Positions 52,635-61,981 of a DNA stretch of 64,000 bases are shown in pieces. This DNA comes from Cytobacillus sp. NCCP-133 (lineage in GTDB: Bacteria; Bacillota; Bacilli; Bacillales; Cytobacillaceae). The notes beneath the pieces are model-generated. The model made no database searches and was not told where the DNA came from. It saw only the letters and a list, made by a program, of their open reading frames with translations. Every line of letters starts with the position of its first letter. The first letter of the stretch is position 1. Where the stretch lies: assembly GCF_026011715.1 (NCBI RefSeq), contig NZ_BRVM01000002.1:124001-188000 (forward strand). The letters run 5' to 3'. The position numbers were made by a program, and so were the translations under genes.

Positions 52635-54803
52635 ATGAAGAACAGTCTATTTAAAAAGGAATTATCAGCGGTAGTACGGAATAAAAAACTGTTGATTCCT
52701 ATATTAGCAGTTTTATTTATACCCATTTTGTATAGCGGCATGTTCTTATGGGCATTCTGGGATCCATATGATCATTTACAAGATTTGCCCGTTGCGATTG
52801 TGAATGAAGATAAAGATGCCGCTTTTGAAGATATTGAACTGCAGCTTGGGAATGAGCTTGTTGATAAATTAAGGGAAAGCAAAGACTTTAATTTTAAATT
52901 TGTCAGCAAAGAGGATGGATATAAAGATCTTAAAGATCAAAAGTATTATATGCTTGTAGAAATACCAGCCGACTTTTCAAAAAATGCAACCACTCTCTTA
53001 GAGGAAAATCCACAGAAGATGAAACTGATCTATGTGCCTAATGAAAGTTATAATTTCTTATCAGCACAAATAGGCGGTACAGCAGTAGACAGAATCAAAG
53101 CAACCCTATCTGAAAAAGTGACTGAGACCTACGCAGAAACCATGTTTGAAAAGATTGGCGAGCTTGCTGATGGCATTGAAAAGGCCAGTGATGGTGCCCT
53201 TCAAATATCTGAAGGAGCCGCCGATCTAAAGGATGGTTCAGCAACTTTACATGAAAAACTTTCACTTCTGGCTGATAAATCACTAGAGTTTAACAACGGA
53301 GTAAACAGTGCAAATAAAGGTTCACAGGAAATCGCAAAAGGGGCAGAATCTCTTTCAGAAGGTCTGGGGCAATTGGCCGATGGACAATTAAAATTACTTG
53401 AAGCTTCAGGCCAGCTGGAGTCTGGCAGCCAGGAGCTTTCAGCAGGTATTACCCAGGCTAAGGAAGGGATTGTAACAGTTATCGATAAATTCCCTGAAAT
53501 CATCAACGGTACAAACCAGCTTCAAGATGGAGCCAACAGCCTTTCTTCCTCTTTGCAGCAATGGCAAGAGGAAGCACAAAAGCTAAGCGGCGGTACTGGC
53601 TTGCTGGAGAAGAAACTGCAGGGCTTACTATCACAGTTTCCTGAAGAGTCACCAGAAAAAGCAGAGCTTCAGGCTGCTTTAAGCCAGCTGAAAACAGGTT
53701 CAGCTCAGCTTGCACAATCAGCCGGTAAACTATCTGCAGGTGGTGCAGAATTATCCCAAAATATGGGTCAGCTTCAAGAAGGGCAAGTTCAGCTGCAGCA
53801 AGGAATGAAACAGCTTGAACAAGGAAGTTTTGCGCTGGAAGGCGGTGCCCAAAAGCTGGTGCAGGGACAAAAAGATTTTCAGACTGGAATGGATACGTTC
53901 AGGCAAATGTTTGCGGAAGCTCAAACGGGAGCAGACAGGCTAGCGGGTGGTGCGTCCGAATTATCAGGCGGGATGGGAAAGTTATCCCAAGGCTCTGCTG
54001 CTTTTACTGATGGCACAAAGCAGCTAGCAAATGGTGCAGATCAAGTCGCAGAAGGCAATACCAAAGTTTTTGAAGGGTCATCTGAATTGGCTGATAAGCT
54101 TGCAGATGGCGCTGAAAAAGCGTCCTCAACAAATGCCAGCGAGAAAACCTATAAAATGATGGCGGATCCTGTAAAGGTAGATAACGAAAAAATCACTGAA
54201 GTTCCCAACTATGGTACAGGTTTTGCTCCATATTTCCTTTCACTGGGCTTATTTGTTGGCGCGTTGCTGCTTTCAATTGTATTCCCGCTTCGTGAGCCGG
54301 CCGATACGCCGAAATCTGGATTTAGCTGGTTTGCAAGCAAGCTTGGCATACTTGCTGGTATAGGGATTATTCAAGCCCTTTTAGCAGCACTTATTCTGTT
54401 AACAGGACTTGGCCTTGAAGTTCAAAGTGTTCCGTTGTTTTTATTATTCACCATGTTAACAAGCGTTGCGTTTATGGCTTTAATTCAATTTTTAGTTACC
54501 GTCATGGGTGACCCGGGACGATTTGTGGCAATCATTATTTTAATTCTGCAACTAACGACAAGTGCCGGAACCTTCCCGCTTGAATTGATTCCTAATGCAC
54601 TGCAGCCAATTAGTGCATACTTGCCGATGACTTATTCTGTATCAGGACTTAAGGCTGTCATATCCAGTGGAAACTTTGATTTCATGTGGGAGAATGCGGT
54701 CATTTTATTCATTTTTGCAGCTGTTTTCATTGCAGGCACATTTATATATTTTACTGCAATGCACAGAAAAAGATTTGCAGCTGTTGCAGAACAGGCAGAT
54801 TGA
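52635..54803 (+). CDS. yhgE: YhgE, large membrane protein (Pip/EsaA-type)
   Basis: A 722-residue protein of the YhgE/Pip (phage infection protein-like) family. N-terminal TM helix (about 18-42, LLIPILAVLFIPILYSGMFLWAFWD), a long extracellular stretch (about 190-500) with many repeated LxxGxxxLxxG segments (GASELSGGMGKLSQG and so on) that form an extended helical coil, and a five-to-six-helix ABC-2-type permease-like C-terminus (from about 530). A peptide or protein exporter-like role is possible but not shown. Preceded by yhgD, its probable regulator. Confidence 0.9.
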   Translation: MKNSLFKKELSAVVRNKKLLIPILAVLFIPILYSGMFLWAFWDPYDHLQDLPVAIVNEDKDAAFEDIELQLGNELVDKLRESKDFNFKFVSKEDGYKDLKDQKYYMLVEIPADFSKNATTLLEENPQKMKLIYVPNESYNFLSAQIGGTAVDRIKATLSEKVTETYAETMFEKIGELADGIEKASDGALQISEGAADLKDGSATLHEKLSLLADKSLEFNNGVNSANKGSQEIAKGAESLSEGLGQLADGQLKLLEASGQLESGSQELSAGITQAKEGIVTVIDKFPEIINGTNQLQDGANSLSSSLQQWQEEAQKLSGGTGLLEKKLQGLLSQFPEESPEKAELQAALSQLKTGSAQLAQSAGKLSAGGAELSQNMGQLQEGQVQLQQGMKQLEQGSFALEGGAQKLVQGQKDFQTGMDTFRQMFAEAQTGADRLAGGASELSGGMGKLSQGSAAFTDGTKQLANGADQVAEGNTKVFEGSSELADKLADGAEKASSTNASEKTYKMMADPVKVDNEKITEVPNYGTGFAPYFLSLGLFVGALLLSIVFPLREPADTPKSGFSWFASKLGILAGIGIIQALLAALILLTGLGLEVQSVPLFLLFTMLTSVAFMALIQFLVTVMGDPGRFVAIIILILQLTTSAGTFPLELIPNALQPISAYLPMTYSVSGLKAVISSGNFDFMWENAVILFIFAAVFIAGTFIYFTAMHRKRFAAVAEQAD

Positions 54804-54812
54804 ACTAACAAC

Positions 54813-54843
54813 AAAAGCCAGCCCTTACAAGGGCTGGCTTTTA
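54813..54843 (+). terminator. Terminator after yhgE
   Basis: AAAGCCAGCCC pairs with GGGCTGGCTTT, then TTAAT. Confidence 0.88.
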
Positions 54844-54853
54844 ATATATGATT

Positions 54854-54988
54854 CTATAAATCTGTCATTCCCATACACTTGTCACACTTGTTTCCATAGC
54901 ACTCATGCTGCTCATCAATTGACTTCCCACACTCTGAACATTGCTTTGCCGGCAAATTTCTGAAAAATTCCATAATGTTTTGGATCAT
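54854..54988 (-). CDS. yhfH: YhfH family small zinc-ribbon protein
   Basis: A 44-residue protein: MIQNIMEFFRNLPAKQCSEC then GKSIDEQHECYGNKCDKCMG and MTDL. Four cysteines in two CxxC pairs (CSEC, CDKC) make a zinc ribbon, with one extra Cys (HEC). It matches the YhfH family, found in B. subtilis between yhgE and yhfI. GGAGG lies before the ATG, 12 nt upstream. Convergent with yhgE. Confidence 0.9.
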   Translation of the reverse strand: MIQNIMEFFRNLPAKQCSECGKSIDEQHECYGNKCDKCMGMTDL

Positions 54989-55210
54989 GCTGAAGCCTCC
55001 TAATAATTTGTTATTTTCTTCTAAATAGTTTGATTATTTATATTTATTGTACTATAACAGTTTTTGTATGTCAACAACTGTCTAAGAACAATTTTAAAAA
55101 AGTGAAAAAATAGGCATAATCGAGTAGATTGGACTTAGGAAAATGAAGTTTCTTTTTACCATAAACATTTTCCGTACAGCACCTTGTGCTTTTTATAGGG
55201 AGGAATTGTG

Positions 55211-55945
55211 ATGAAGTTAACAGTAATCGGTGGCTGGGGCGGTTATCCTAAAGCCGATGGGGCAAGCTCTGGCTACTTACTGGAGCATGAGGGATTTCAT
55301 CTGCTGATTGACTGCGGAAGCGGTGTTCTGGCAAAAATGCAAAATTTCTTTCAGCCTGAAGATCTAGATGCAGTAATTATTTCGCATTATCACCCAGATC
55401 ATATTGCGGATATTGGAGTTTTGCAGCATGCCAGGCTGATACAGGGATTTTTGGGCAAAAAAACAAATACACTTCCGATTTATGGGCATTGCCTGGATCA
55501 GGAGGAATTTAAGAAACTTACATACAAGGAAGTTACAAAGGGAATTGCTTATAACCCTGAAGATGTTTTGTCTGCTGGGCCTTTTCAAATCTGCTTCTTA
55601 AAGACAAACCATCCCGTGCCATGCTTTGCAATGAGAATTGAAGCAGGGGGAAAGACGCTAATATATACGGCAGACACTTCTTATAAGGAAGAATTGGAAC
55701 CATTCAGTGAAGGTTCTGATTTGCTCGTTTGCGAATGCAATTTTTATGGGCATCAAAATGGGAAAAATGCTGGACATATGACAAGCTTGGATGCAGGGAC
55801 CTTAGCAAGAAGATCTAAAACTAAGAATCTGTTGCTGACTCATTTGCCTCATTATGGAGAGCTTCAAAAACTGAAGGAAGAAGCGTCAAGTAAATATAAC
55901 GGACCTATATCGATCGCAGACTATCAATGGTCCCATACTTTTTAG
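55211..55945 (+). CDS. yhfI: MBL-fold hydrolase YhfI
   Basis: A 244-residue metallo-beta-lactamase-fold protein, close to RNase Z in motif. Metal-binding SHYHPDHIADI (about 58-68), the THLPHYG C-terminal His (about 216), and TADT (about 155). ATG at 55211 is chosen over an upstream in-frame GTG at 55208 because GGGAGG is 7-8 nt before it. Same place as B. subtilis YhfI. Next gene lplJ follows after 12 bases and is probably in the same operon. Confidence 0.87.
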   Translation: MKLTVIGGWGGYPKADGASSGYLLEHEGFHLLIDCGSGVLAKMQNFFQPEDLDAVIISHYHPDHIADIGVLQHARLIQGFLGKKTNTLPIYGHCLDQEEFKKLTYKEVTKGIAYNPEDVLSAGPFQICFLKTNHPVPCFAMRIEAGGKTLIYTADTSYKEELEPFSEGSDLLVCECNFYGHQNGKNAGHMTSLDAGTLARRSKTKNLLLTHLPHYGELQKLKEEASSKYNGPISIADYQWSHTF

Positions 55946-55957
55946 GAGTGAAAATAG

Positions 55958-56947
55958 ATGTTATTTATAGACAATCAGGGAATAACAGATCCAAGAATCA
56001 ATCTTGCAATTGAGGAATATGCACTGAAAAATCTGGATATAAATGAAACCTATCTGCTTTTTTACATAAATGAACCTTCCATTATAATTGGAAAAAATCA
56101 AAATACAATTGAAGAAATTAATACTGATTATGTAGAAAGTAATGGGATCCACGTTGTGAGAAGGCTTTCTGGCGGGGGGGCTGTTTATCATGATTTAGGG
56201 AACCTTAACTTCAGCTTTATTACAAAGGATGATGGAGAGAGTTTCCATAACTTTCTCAAGTTTACAGAGCCAGTCATTAATGCTTTGAAGAAGCTGGGTG
56301 TAAATGCAGAGCTGAGTGGGAGAAATGACTTAACTGCAGAAGGAAGAAAAATTTCCGGGAATGCCCAATTTTCTACGAAGGGCAGAATGTTCAGCCATGG
56401 CACACTTCTGTTTGATTCGGAAATAGAAAGTGTAGTATCGGCGCTGAAAGTAAAGAAAGACAAAATTGAATCAAAAGGCATTAAATCCATTCGGAGCAGG
56501 GTTGCAAACATCTCGGAGTTTTTGGAAGAGAAAATCACTATAGAAGAATTCCGAACGCTGCTTCTTAAGAATATTTTCGGTGATTTAGATGAGGTTCCAG
56601 AGTATAAGCTGAGGGAGGAAGACTGGGAAAAAATTCACGAGCTTTCCAAAGAACGTTATCAAAGTTGGGACTGGAATTACGGAAAATCACCTAAATTTGA
56701 TTTGCAGCATTCCCACCGATTTCCTGTTGGGCAAATTGATATCCGATTAAATGTGGCAAAAGGGAAAATCGAAAACTGTAAAATTTACGGAGACTTTTTT
56801 GGGGTAGGCGATGTTAGTGAAATTGAAAATATGCTTATTGGAATTCGCTATGAAAAATCAGAAATTGAAAAAGCTTTGGAGAATGTCGATATTAAACATT
56901 ACTTTGGCAATGTGACAAAAGAAGAATTTATTAACCTTGTTTATTAA
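55958..56947 (+). CDS. lplJ: Lipoate-protein ligase LplJ
   Basis: A 329-residue lipoate-protein ligase that attaches scavenged lipoic acid to E2 and GcvH proteins in the cytosol. Signature RRLSGGGAVYHDLGNLNFSFI (about 68-88) with the lipoate-binding Gly-rich loop, GRNDLTAEGRKISGNAQFSTKGRMFSHGTLLFD (about 125-157, containing the ATP/lipoyl-Lys site), and the C-terminal accessory domain (about 250-329). Gene order yhfI-lplJ-lcfB follows B. subtilis. Own terminator follows. Confidence 0.93.
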   Translation: MLFIDNQGITDPRINLAIEEYALKNLDINETYLLFYINEPSIIIGKNQNTIEEINTDYVESNGIHVVRRLSGGGAVYHDLGNLNFSFITKDDGESFHNFLKFTEPVINALKKLGVNAELSGRNDLTAEGRKISGNAQFSTKGRMFSHGTLLFDSEIESVVSALKVKKDKIESKGIKSIRSRVANISEFLEEKITIEEFRTLLLKNIFGDLDEVPEYKLREEDWEKIHELSKERYQSWDWNYGKSPKFDLQHSHRFPVGQIDIRLNVAKGKIENCKIYGDFFGVGDVSEIENMLIGIRYEKSEIEKALENVDIKHYFGNVTKEEFINLVY

Positions 56948-56953
56948 GGCGTG

Positions 56954-56976
56954 AAACCGGCGATTGCCGGTTTTTT
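56954..56976 (+). terminator. Terminator after lplJ
   Basis: AAACCGGC pairs with GCCGGTTT around GATT, then a T run. Confidence 0.88.
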
Positions 56977-57103
56977 ATATTTATATATAGATATTAAGAC
57001 TCAGGAGCAAGGAAAGAAAAGAATTTGTGAACAATTCGCTTTCCTACTTGAATACAAAAATTTCTTTCAATATAATATATTTAGAAAATTTTTTAAATAA
57101 AAA

Positions 57104-57121
57104 TGAATGATTATTCATTCA
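57104..57121. promoter_or_regulatory. FadR operator upstream of lcfB
   Basis: TGAATGATTATTCATTCA matches the B. subtilis FadR consensus (TGAATGANTANTCATTCA) at every specified position and is nearly perfectly palindromic. It lies 18 bases before the lcfB start, where FadR would repress until long-chain acyl-CoA is present. Confidence 0.85.
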
Positions 57122-57138
57122 CTAGAGGGGGATTGAAG

Positions 57139-58695
57139 ATGAATTTAACAGAGCAGCTGCATGAAACTGCGAAAAAGATGGGCAATAAACCTGCCTATTA
57201 TTTCATGGACCAGTCCAGTACATATGCAGAGCTTGATGGCGCTGTTACAAAATTTGCAGATGGCCTATCGAAATTGGGGGTGAAACAAGGTGACCATGTT
57301 GCCTTATTGTTGGGAAACTCGCCGCATTTTATGATCGGCCTCCATGGAGCAATGAGGCTTGGGGCTACCGTCATACCGATTAACCCGATCTATACACCGG
57401 ATGAAATCGGCTATATTGTCAATAACGGTGATGTCAAAGCGGTTGTTACGCTAGATTTATTGGTGCCACTGGTTGAAAAAATGCATCATGCACTTCCTAA
57501 AGTTGAACATTATATAATTTGTGAAACACCTCAGGGCCGAGCATCCGAATTGGATGCAAAAGTTTTATCTGTTTATCCTAAAATGAAATCGTTTACACAG
57601 CTTGCAGCTTCAGGGGATTTAGGATTCGAGGGGCCAGTGCTGGATGATGAGGAAACAGCGATCATTCTTTATACATCCGGTACAACAGGAAAGCCAAAAG
57701 GGGCAATGTTATCTCATAAAAACCTTTACAGCAATGCAAAGGATGTCAGTAATTACCTTCATATGAATGAAGATGATCGAGTTATAACTACTCTTCCTAT
57801 GTTCCATGTGTTTTGTTTAACAGTTGCTCTAAATGCACCTTTAATGAATGGGGCCACTATTCTCATAGACCCAAAATTCAGCCCGAAAGAAATTTTTAGG
57901 CTTGCCAAAAAATATGAACCTACTGTATTTGCAGGCGTACCGACCATGTACAATTTCCTTCTTCAGTATGAAGATGGCAATCCGGAAGATTTACAGTCTT
58001 TAAGACTTTGCATTTCCGGGGGCGCTGCCATGCCTGTTGCGCTTTTGCATGGCTTTGAAAAAAAATTCAATGTGATGATTTCTGAAGGGTATGGACTGTC
58101 CGAGGCTTCTCCGGTAACTTGCTTCAACCCGCTGGATAAATCAAGGAAACCTGGATCGATTGGCCAATCAATCCTCAATGTTGAAAATAAGGTTGTAAAT
58201 GAACTTGGTGAAGAAGTTCCGATTGGAGAAGTAGGGGAATTGATTGTACGAGGGCCTAATGTAATGAAGGGCTATTATAAGCTTCCTGAGGAAACAGCTG
58301 CAACCATCCGTGATAACTGGCTCTATACTGGGGATTTGGCAAAAAAAGACGAGGAAGGCTATTTTTATATTGTTGACCGCAAAAAGGATTTAATCCTGGT
58401 AGGCGGTTACAATGTGTATCCAAGAGAAGTAGAAGAGGTTCTTTATAACCATGTGGACATTGTTGAAGCGGCAGTGCTGGGGGTGCCGGATCCAAACCTG
58501 GGAGAGGCCGTCAGATGCTTTGTCGTTTCGAAAAATCCTGAGCTCACAGACGAACAGCTTCTGGCATATTGCTCTCGGTATTTGGCTAAGTACAAAGTGC
58601 CGGCTTCAATTGAATTCCTGGACGAGCTTCCGAAAAACACAACAGGCAAGATACTGCGCAGGGCATTGAAGAATCAAGTGCTTCAGACAAAATAA
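57139..58695 (+). CDS. lcfB: Long-chain-fatty-acid-CoA ligase LcfB
   Basis: A 518-residue AMP-forming acyl-CoA ligase that activates fatty acids for beta-oxidation. P-loop-like AMP motif [18 protein letters not shown] (about 172-189), [49 protein letters not shown] (about 390-427), and catalytic Lys in [14 protein letters not shown]. Matches B. subtilis LcfB (YhfL). ATG at 57139 follows AGGGGGATTGAAG; the frame is open to 57103, but that part overlaps the FadR box. The intact counterpart of the broken ligase at 19385. Confidence 0.93.
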   Translation: MNLTEQLHETAKKMGNKPAYYFMDQSSTYAELDGAVTKFADGLSKLGVKQGDHVALLLGNSPHFMIGLHGAMRLGATVIPINPIYTPDEIGYIVNNGDVKAVVTLDLLVPLVEKMHHALPKVEHYIICETPQGRASELDAKVLSVYPKMKSFTQLAASGDLGFEGPVLDDEETAIILYTSGTTGKPKGAMLSHKNLYSNAKDVSNYLHMNEDDRVITTLPMFHVFCLTVALNAPLMNGATILIDPKFSPKEIFRLAKKYEPTVFAGVPTMYNFLLQYEDGNPEDLQSLRLCISGGAAMPVALLHGFEKKFNVMISEGYGLSEASPVTCFNPLDKSRKPGSIGQSILNVENKVVNELGEEVPIGEVGELIVRGPNVMKGYYKLPEETAATIRDNWLYTGDLAKKDEEGYFYIVDRKKDLILVGGYNVYPREVEEVLYNHVDIVEAAVLGVPDPNLGEAVRCFVVSKNPELTDEQLLAYCSRYLAKYKVPASIEFLDELPKNTTGKILRRALKNQVLQTK

Positions 58696-58704
58696 GAGGA
58701 CTTA

Positions 58705-58735
58705 GGCAGACATTAAAACGTGTCTGCCGTTTTTC
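58705..58735 (+). terminator. Terminator after lcfB
   Basis: GGCAGAC pairs with GTCTGCC around a 10-nt loop, then GTTTTTC. Confidence 0.82.
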
Positions 58736-58813
58736 TTTCTTTCTTGAAAGGGTTTTCAGGATGTTTATCGAATTGAGAATGTGTAGCAAAGCAAATGAAG
58801 GAGAGATGCACAT

Positions 58814-59590
58814 ATGAGTTCTATTACAGTTGAATTAAAAGAACATATTGCGCTCGTGACCCTTAATCGTCCCGATGCGATGAATGCCTTTAATTTTGAA
58901 ACATTATGTGAGCTTCAGGCTTCCGTTGAAAAGTTGCGTACAAATCCTGGAGTGCGAGTGGTTATCTTTACAGGATCAGGAGAGAAAGCATTTAGTGTGG
59001 GAGCTGATTTAAAAGAGCGCAGAACGTTATCGGATGAAGAGGTAAGAAGGAATATCTATAAAATTGGTGAGGTTTTTTCTCTAATTGATCAGCTTCCGCA
59101 GCCAACGATCGCTGCCATCAATGGTTTTGCCTTCGGAGGTGGGATGGAATTGGCCCTTTCTTGTGATTTTCGTATTGCGGCGGCAGGGACTTCCATGGGA
59201 CTTACAGAAACAAGCCTTGCCATTATACCTGGAGCAGGCGGTACACAAAGGCTGCCTAGATTGATTGGCCAGGCAAAAGCGCTCGAACTTATCTTGACTG
59301 CTAAAAGGCTTACCTCAGAAGAAGCGCTTGAGTATGGAATGCTTACAAAAGTAACAGACCGAGATATTCTGTTAAATGATTGCTTCGAATTTGCCGGACA
59401 AATGCTTGCAAACGGGCCGCTTGCTCTCCAGCAGGCAAAGTTCGCCGTTAAGCAGGGAATAGGTGTTGATTTGCAAACCGGTTTGCAAATTGAGCGAAAA
59501 GCTTACGAAGTCATTATTCCTACAGAAGACAGAGTGGAGGCACTTGCTGCTTTTGCTGAAAAGAGAAAGCCGGATTTTAAAGGGAAATGA
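58814..59590 (+). CDS. Enoyl-CoA hydratase
   Basis: A 258-residue crotonase-fold enzyme. Motifs: SVGADLKER (about 62-70, oxyanion hole), AINGFAFGGGMELALSCDFRIAA (about 98-120) and both catalytic glutamates, in GGMELALS and LTETSLAIIPGAGGTQRLPRLIG (about 128-150). It likely hydrates enoyl-CoA in beta-oxidation or branched-chain amino-acid breakdown (methylglutaconyl-CoA type is also possible). It follows lcfB after a terminator, so has its own promoter. AAGGAGAG lies before the ATG. Confidence 0.9.
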   Translation: MSSITVELKEHIALVTLNRPDAMNAFNFETLCELQASVEKLRTNPGVRVVIFTGSGEKAFSVGADLKERRTLSDEEVRRNIYKIGEVFSLIDQLPQPTIAAINGFAFGGGMELALSCDFRIAAAGTSMGLTETSLAIIPGAGGTQRLPRLIGQAKALELILTAKRLTSEEALEYGMLTKVTDRDILLNDCFEFAGQMLANGPLALQQAKFAVKQGIGVDLQTGLQIERKAYEVIIPTEDRVEALAAFAEKRKPDFKGK

Positions 59591-59620
59591 TTTAACCGTT
59601 AATAGAATTTTTTAAGTTAG

Positions 59621-59647
59621 CACGGCAGAATAATGCCGTGTTTTTTC
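59621..59647 (+). terminator. Terminator after the hydratase gene
   Basis: CACGGCA pairs with TGCCGTG, then six T. Confidence 0.88.
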
Positions 59648-59687
59648 TATTAAATTATTAAATTTTTAGAAAACAGTAAAAAAGATC

Positions 59688-59716
59688 TTGAACAAAGACA
59701 ATGTTACCTATATAAT
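59688..59716 (+). promoter_or_regulatory. Sigma-A promoter of the three-gene ABC importer
   Basis: TTGAAC (59688-59693) and a perfect TATAAT (59711-59716), separated by 17 nt. About 70 nt to the first start codon. Confidence 0.75.
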
Positions 59717-59788
59717 TTAGTGAATAAAAGCATAAAAGCGTAAAAGTGATGAAGCGAAAAAAGAGAGATAAGAGGGGGATCATCTAAA

Positions 59789-60799
59789 ATGCTAGAGAAT
59801 TTAAAATCAATCAAATCAATCGCTGCAGCAGGTGTGATGGGAGCGGTGCTGCTGAGCGGCTGCGGCAGTGAAAGCAGTAATGGAGGAACTGATTCTTCAG
59901 ATACTGAAAAAGAAGATTCATACAAAGTAGGAATTACACAGATAGTTGAACATCCTTCGTTAGATGCTGCACTTGAAGGATTTAAAAAAGCATTGGAACA
60001 GGAAGGACTTGAAGTAAGCTATGATGTCCAAATTGCCCAAGGTGACCAAAATAACAACCAATCGATTGCCAATAACTTTGCAGGAGACGGAGTGGATCTG
60101 ATTTTTGCCAACTCCACACCAAGTGCACTGAGCGCCCTGAATGCAACGAAGGAAATACCTATCGTATTCACATCCGTAACCGATCCGGTTGGTGTGCAAT
60201 TGGTAAAATCAATGGAAGTCCCGGATGGAAACATTACAGGTACAACAGATACTCATCCTGATGCCATTCCAAACATGATTACATTTATTGATGAACAGTT
60301 TGATGCCAGGACTGTTGGTGTGATCTATAATTCTGGCGAACAGAACTCTGAAGTTCAAATTGAGAAAGTGAAGGAAGCTCTTTCGGGTACGGATATGAAA
60401 CTGGCTGAAGCAACGGTTTCCAATTCATCGGAAGTAAAACAGGCTGCTGAATCATTAGTTGGAAAAGCGGATGTCATCTACATTATCACTGATAATACAG
60501 TAGTTTCTGCTTTGGAATCCGTTATTCAGGTTTCAAATGACATTGATATCCCATTATTCGTTGGAGAGCTTGACTCTGTCGAACGCGGCGGGTTCGCAGC
60601 TTATGGCTTTGACTATGAAGATATCGGATATGAAGCTGGAGAAATGGCTGCCCAAATTTTAAAGGAAGGCAAAAAGCCATCGGAACTTCCTGTTCAGTAT
60701 CCGCAAAATTTAAAACTGGTTATTAATAAAAAGGCCGCTGAAGAAATGGGCATTGAATTAAAAGAAGAATGGAACGATCTTGCTGAGTTTGTAGAATAA
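59789..60799 (+). CDS. ABC importer substrate-binding lipoprotein (TrpX type)
   Basis: A 336-residue lipoprotein of the ABC-sub-bind family (TrpX-type, probably amino acid or nucleobase uptake). Lipid signal: AAAGVMGAVLLSGCGSE (lipobox LSGC, Cys about 26), then an acidic Ser/Glu linker, then KVGITQIVEHPSLDAALEGFKKALEQEG, which begins the binding fold. Followed by permease and ATPase genes, making a complete importer. AGGGGG lies before the ATG. Close relatives are called tryptophan/tyrosine transporters, but the ligand is not known here. Confidence 0.85.
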   Translation: MLENLKSIKSIAAAGVMGAVLLSGCGSESSNGGTDSSDTEKEDSYKVGITQIVEHPSLDAALEGFKKALEQEGLEVSYDVQIAQGDQNNNQSIANNFAGDGVDLIFANSTPSALSALNATKEIPIVFTSVTDPVGVQLVKSMEVPDGNITGTTDTHPDAIPNMITFIDEQFDARTVGVIYNSGEQNSEVQIEKVKEALSGTDMKLAEATVSNSSEVKQAAESLVGKADVIYIITDNTVVSALESVIQVSNDIDIPLFVGELDSVERGGFAAYGFDYEDIGYEAGEMAAQILKEGKKPSELPVQYPQNLKLVINKKAAEEMGIELKEEWNDLAEFVE

Positions 60800-60849
60800 C
60801 ACCAGCAAAAAATTAGCGCTTACACTTTTCTAATAGATAATAATAAAAT

Positions 60850-60924
60850 CTTTGAACTTCGAGAACTGTCTAACGCAAGCAGCCTACGCCCTCGAGGTGT
60901 CGGGAGTGGACAAGACGCTTGCTT
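60850..60924. repeat. Dispersed repeat, short copy (plus orientation) inside an operon
   Basis: Reads CTTTGAACTTCGAGAACTGT, then CTAACGCAAGCAGCC and CTCGAGGTG. It matches the start of the copy at 33922 and, as reverse complement, the end of 46958-47219. It separates the binding-protein gene from the permease gene. An ill-matched cre-like TTAGCGCTTACA lies just before it (60811-60824). Confidence 0.7.
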
Positions 60925-60949
60925 ATTTCTAATTGAAAGGAAGATTACT

Positions 60950-61981
60950 ATGCCAACAGCCATCTTTGGTTCCATCGAGGCAGGAGCGATTTACGCCTTG
61001 ATGGCACTGGGCGTTTACCTATCATTCAGAATATTGGATTTTCCTGACCTGACCGTTGATGGAAGTTTTGTTACCGGTGCTTCTGTAGCGGCAGTTATGA
61101 TTGTCGGGGGATATAATCCGTTTTTGGCTACAATTGCTGCCCTGCTGGCCGGATTTGCAGCTGGCTGCCTTACAGGACTGCTTCATACAAAAGGAAAAAT
61201 CAACGCGCTCTTATCAGGGATCTTAATGATGATCGCCTTATACTCTATTAATCTCCGGATAATGGGCAAGTCAAATGTCCCTCTTTTATCAGAGGAAACG
61301 GCTATGACGAAGCTTACAGAATTCTGGCAGGGGCTTGGGATTGATCAAGCCATCCAAAGTCTGACAGCTGCACTGGGAATGAACTTTATCCCGAAAACCT
61401 GGGGAATTCTGATCTTAATGCTTATTTTAGCACTTGCTGTAAAGGTACTGATTGACCTCTTCTTGAAGACAGATGTTGGTTTGGCAATTCGCGCGACGGG
61501 TGATAATGAAACAATGATCCGTAGCTTTTCGGCTGACACAGACCTTCTTAAGATTTTTGGATTAGGAATTTCAAATGCGCTGGTTGCTTTTTCAGGAGCA
61601 TTAGTGGCGCAGTATAACGGGTTCAGTGATGTCGGCATGGGAATAGGAATGATTATTATCGGCCTGGCATCTGTTATTATCGGTGAAGCCATTTTTGGTG
61701 CAAAAACAATTGTTAGGGCTACTCTGGCCGTTATCGGCGGAGCCATTTTATATCGGATTATTGTAACACTGGCATTAAGGGTCGAATTCCTGGAAACGGG
61801 AGATATGAAGCTGATTACAGCAGTAATCGTTATTAGTGCACTTATCCTTCCAAAGATTATTCAACAGCAAAAAGAAAAGCAAAGAAAGCGTCGGAGATTA
61901 TTGGAAGCGAAAAAAAATCAGGCATCTAATGCTTATGGGAAAAGTGGTGAACATCTTGCTGCAATTAAATCAGATTCATAA
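60950..61981 (+). CDS. ABC importer permease (TrpY type)
   Basis: A 343-residue permease of the BPD_transp_2 (branched-chain amino acid/monosaccharide type) family with 8-9 TM helices. Family segments are FGSIEAGAIYALMALGVYLSFRILDFPDLTVDGSFVTGASV (1-45) and GLAIRATGDNETMIRSFSADTDLLKIFGLGISNALVAFSGALVAQYNGFSD (about 180-230). AAAGGAAG lies before the ATG. The C-tail is basic (EKQRKRRRLLEAKKNQ). The stop overlaps the start of the ATPase gene. Middle gene of the importer. Confidence 0.87.
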   Translation: MPTAIFGSIEAGAIYALMALGVYLSFRILDFPDLTVDGSFVTGASVAAVMIVGGYNPFLATIAALLAGFAAGCLTGLLHTKGKINALLSGILMMIALYSINLRIMGKSNVPLLSEETAMTKLTEFWQGLGIDQAIQSLTAALGMNFIPKTWGILILMLILALAVKVLIDLFLKTDVGLAIRATGDNETMIRSFSADTDLLKIFGLGISNALVAFSGALVAQYNGFSDVGMGIGMIIIGLASVIIGEAIFGAKTIVRATLAVIGGAILYRIIVTLALRVEFLETGDMKLITAVIVISALILPKIIQQQKEKQRKRRRLLEAKKNQASNAYGKSGEHLAAIKSDS

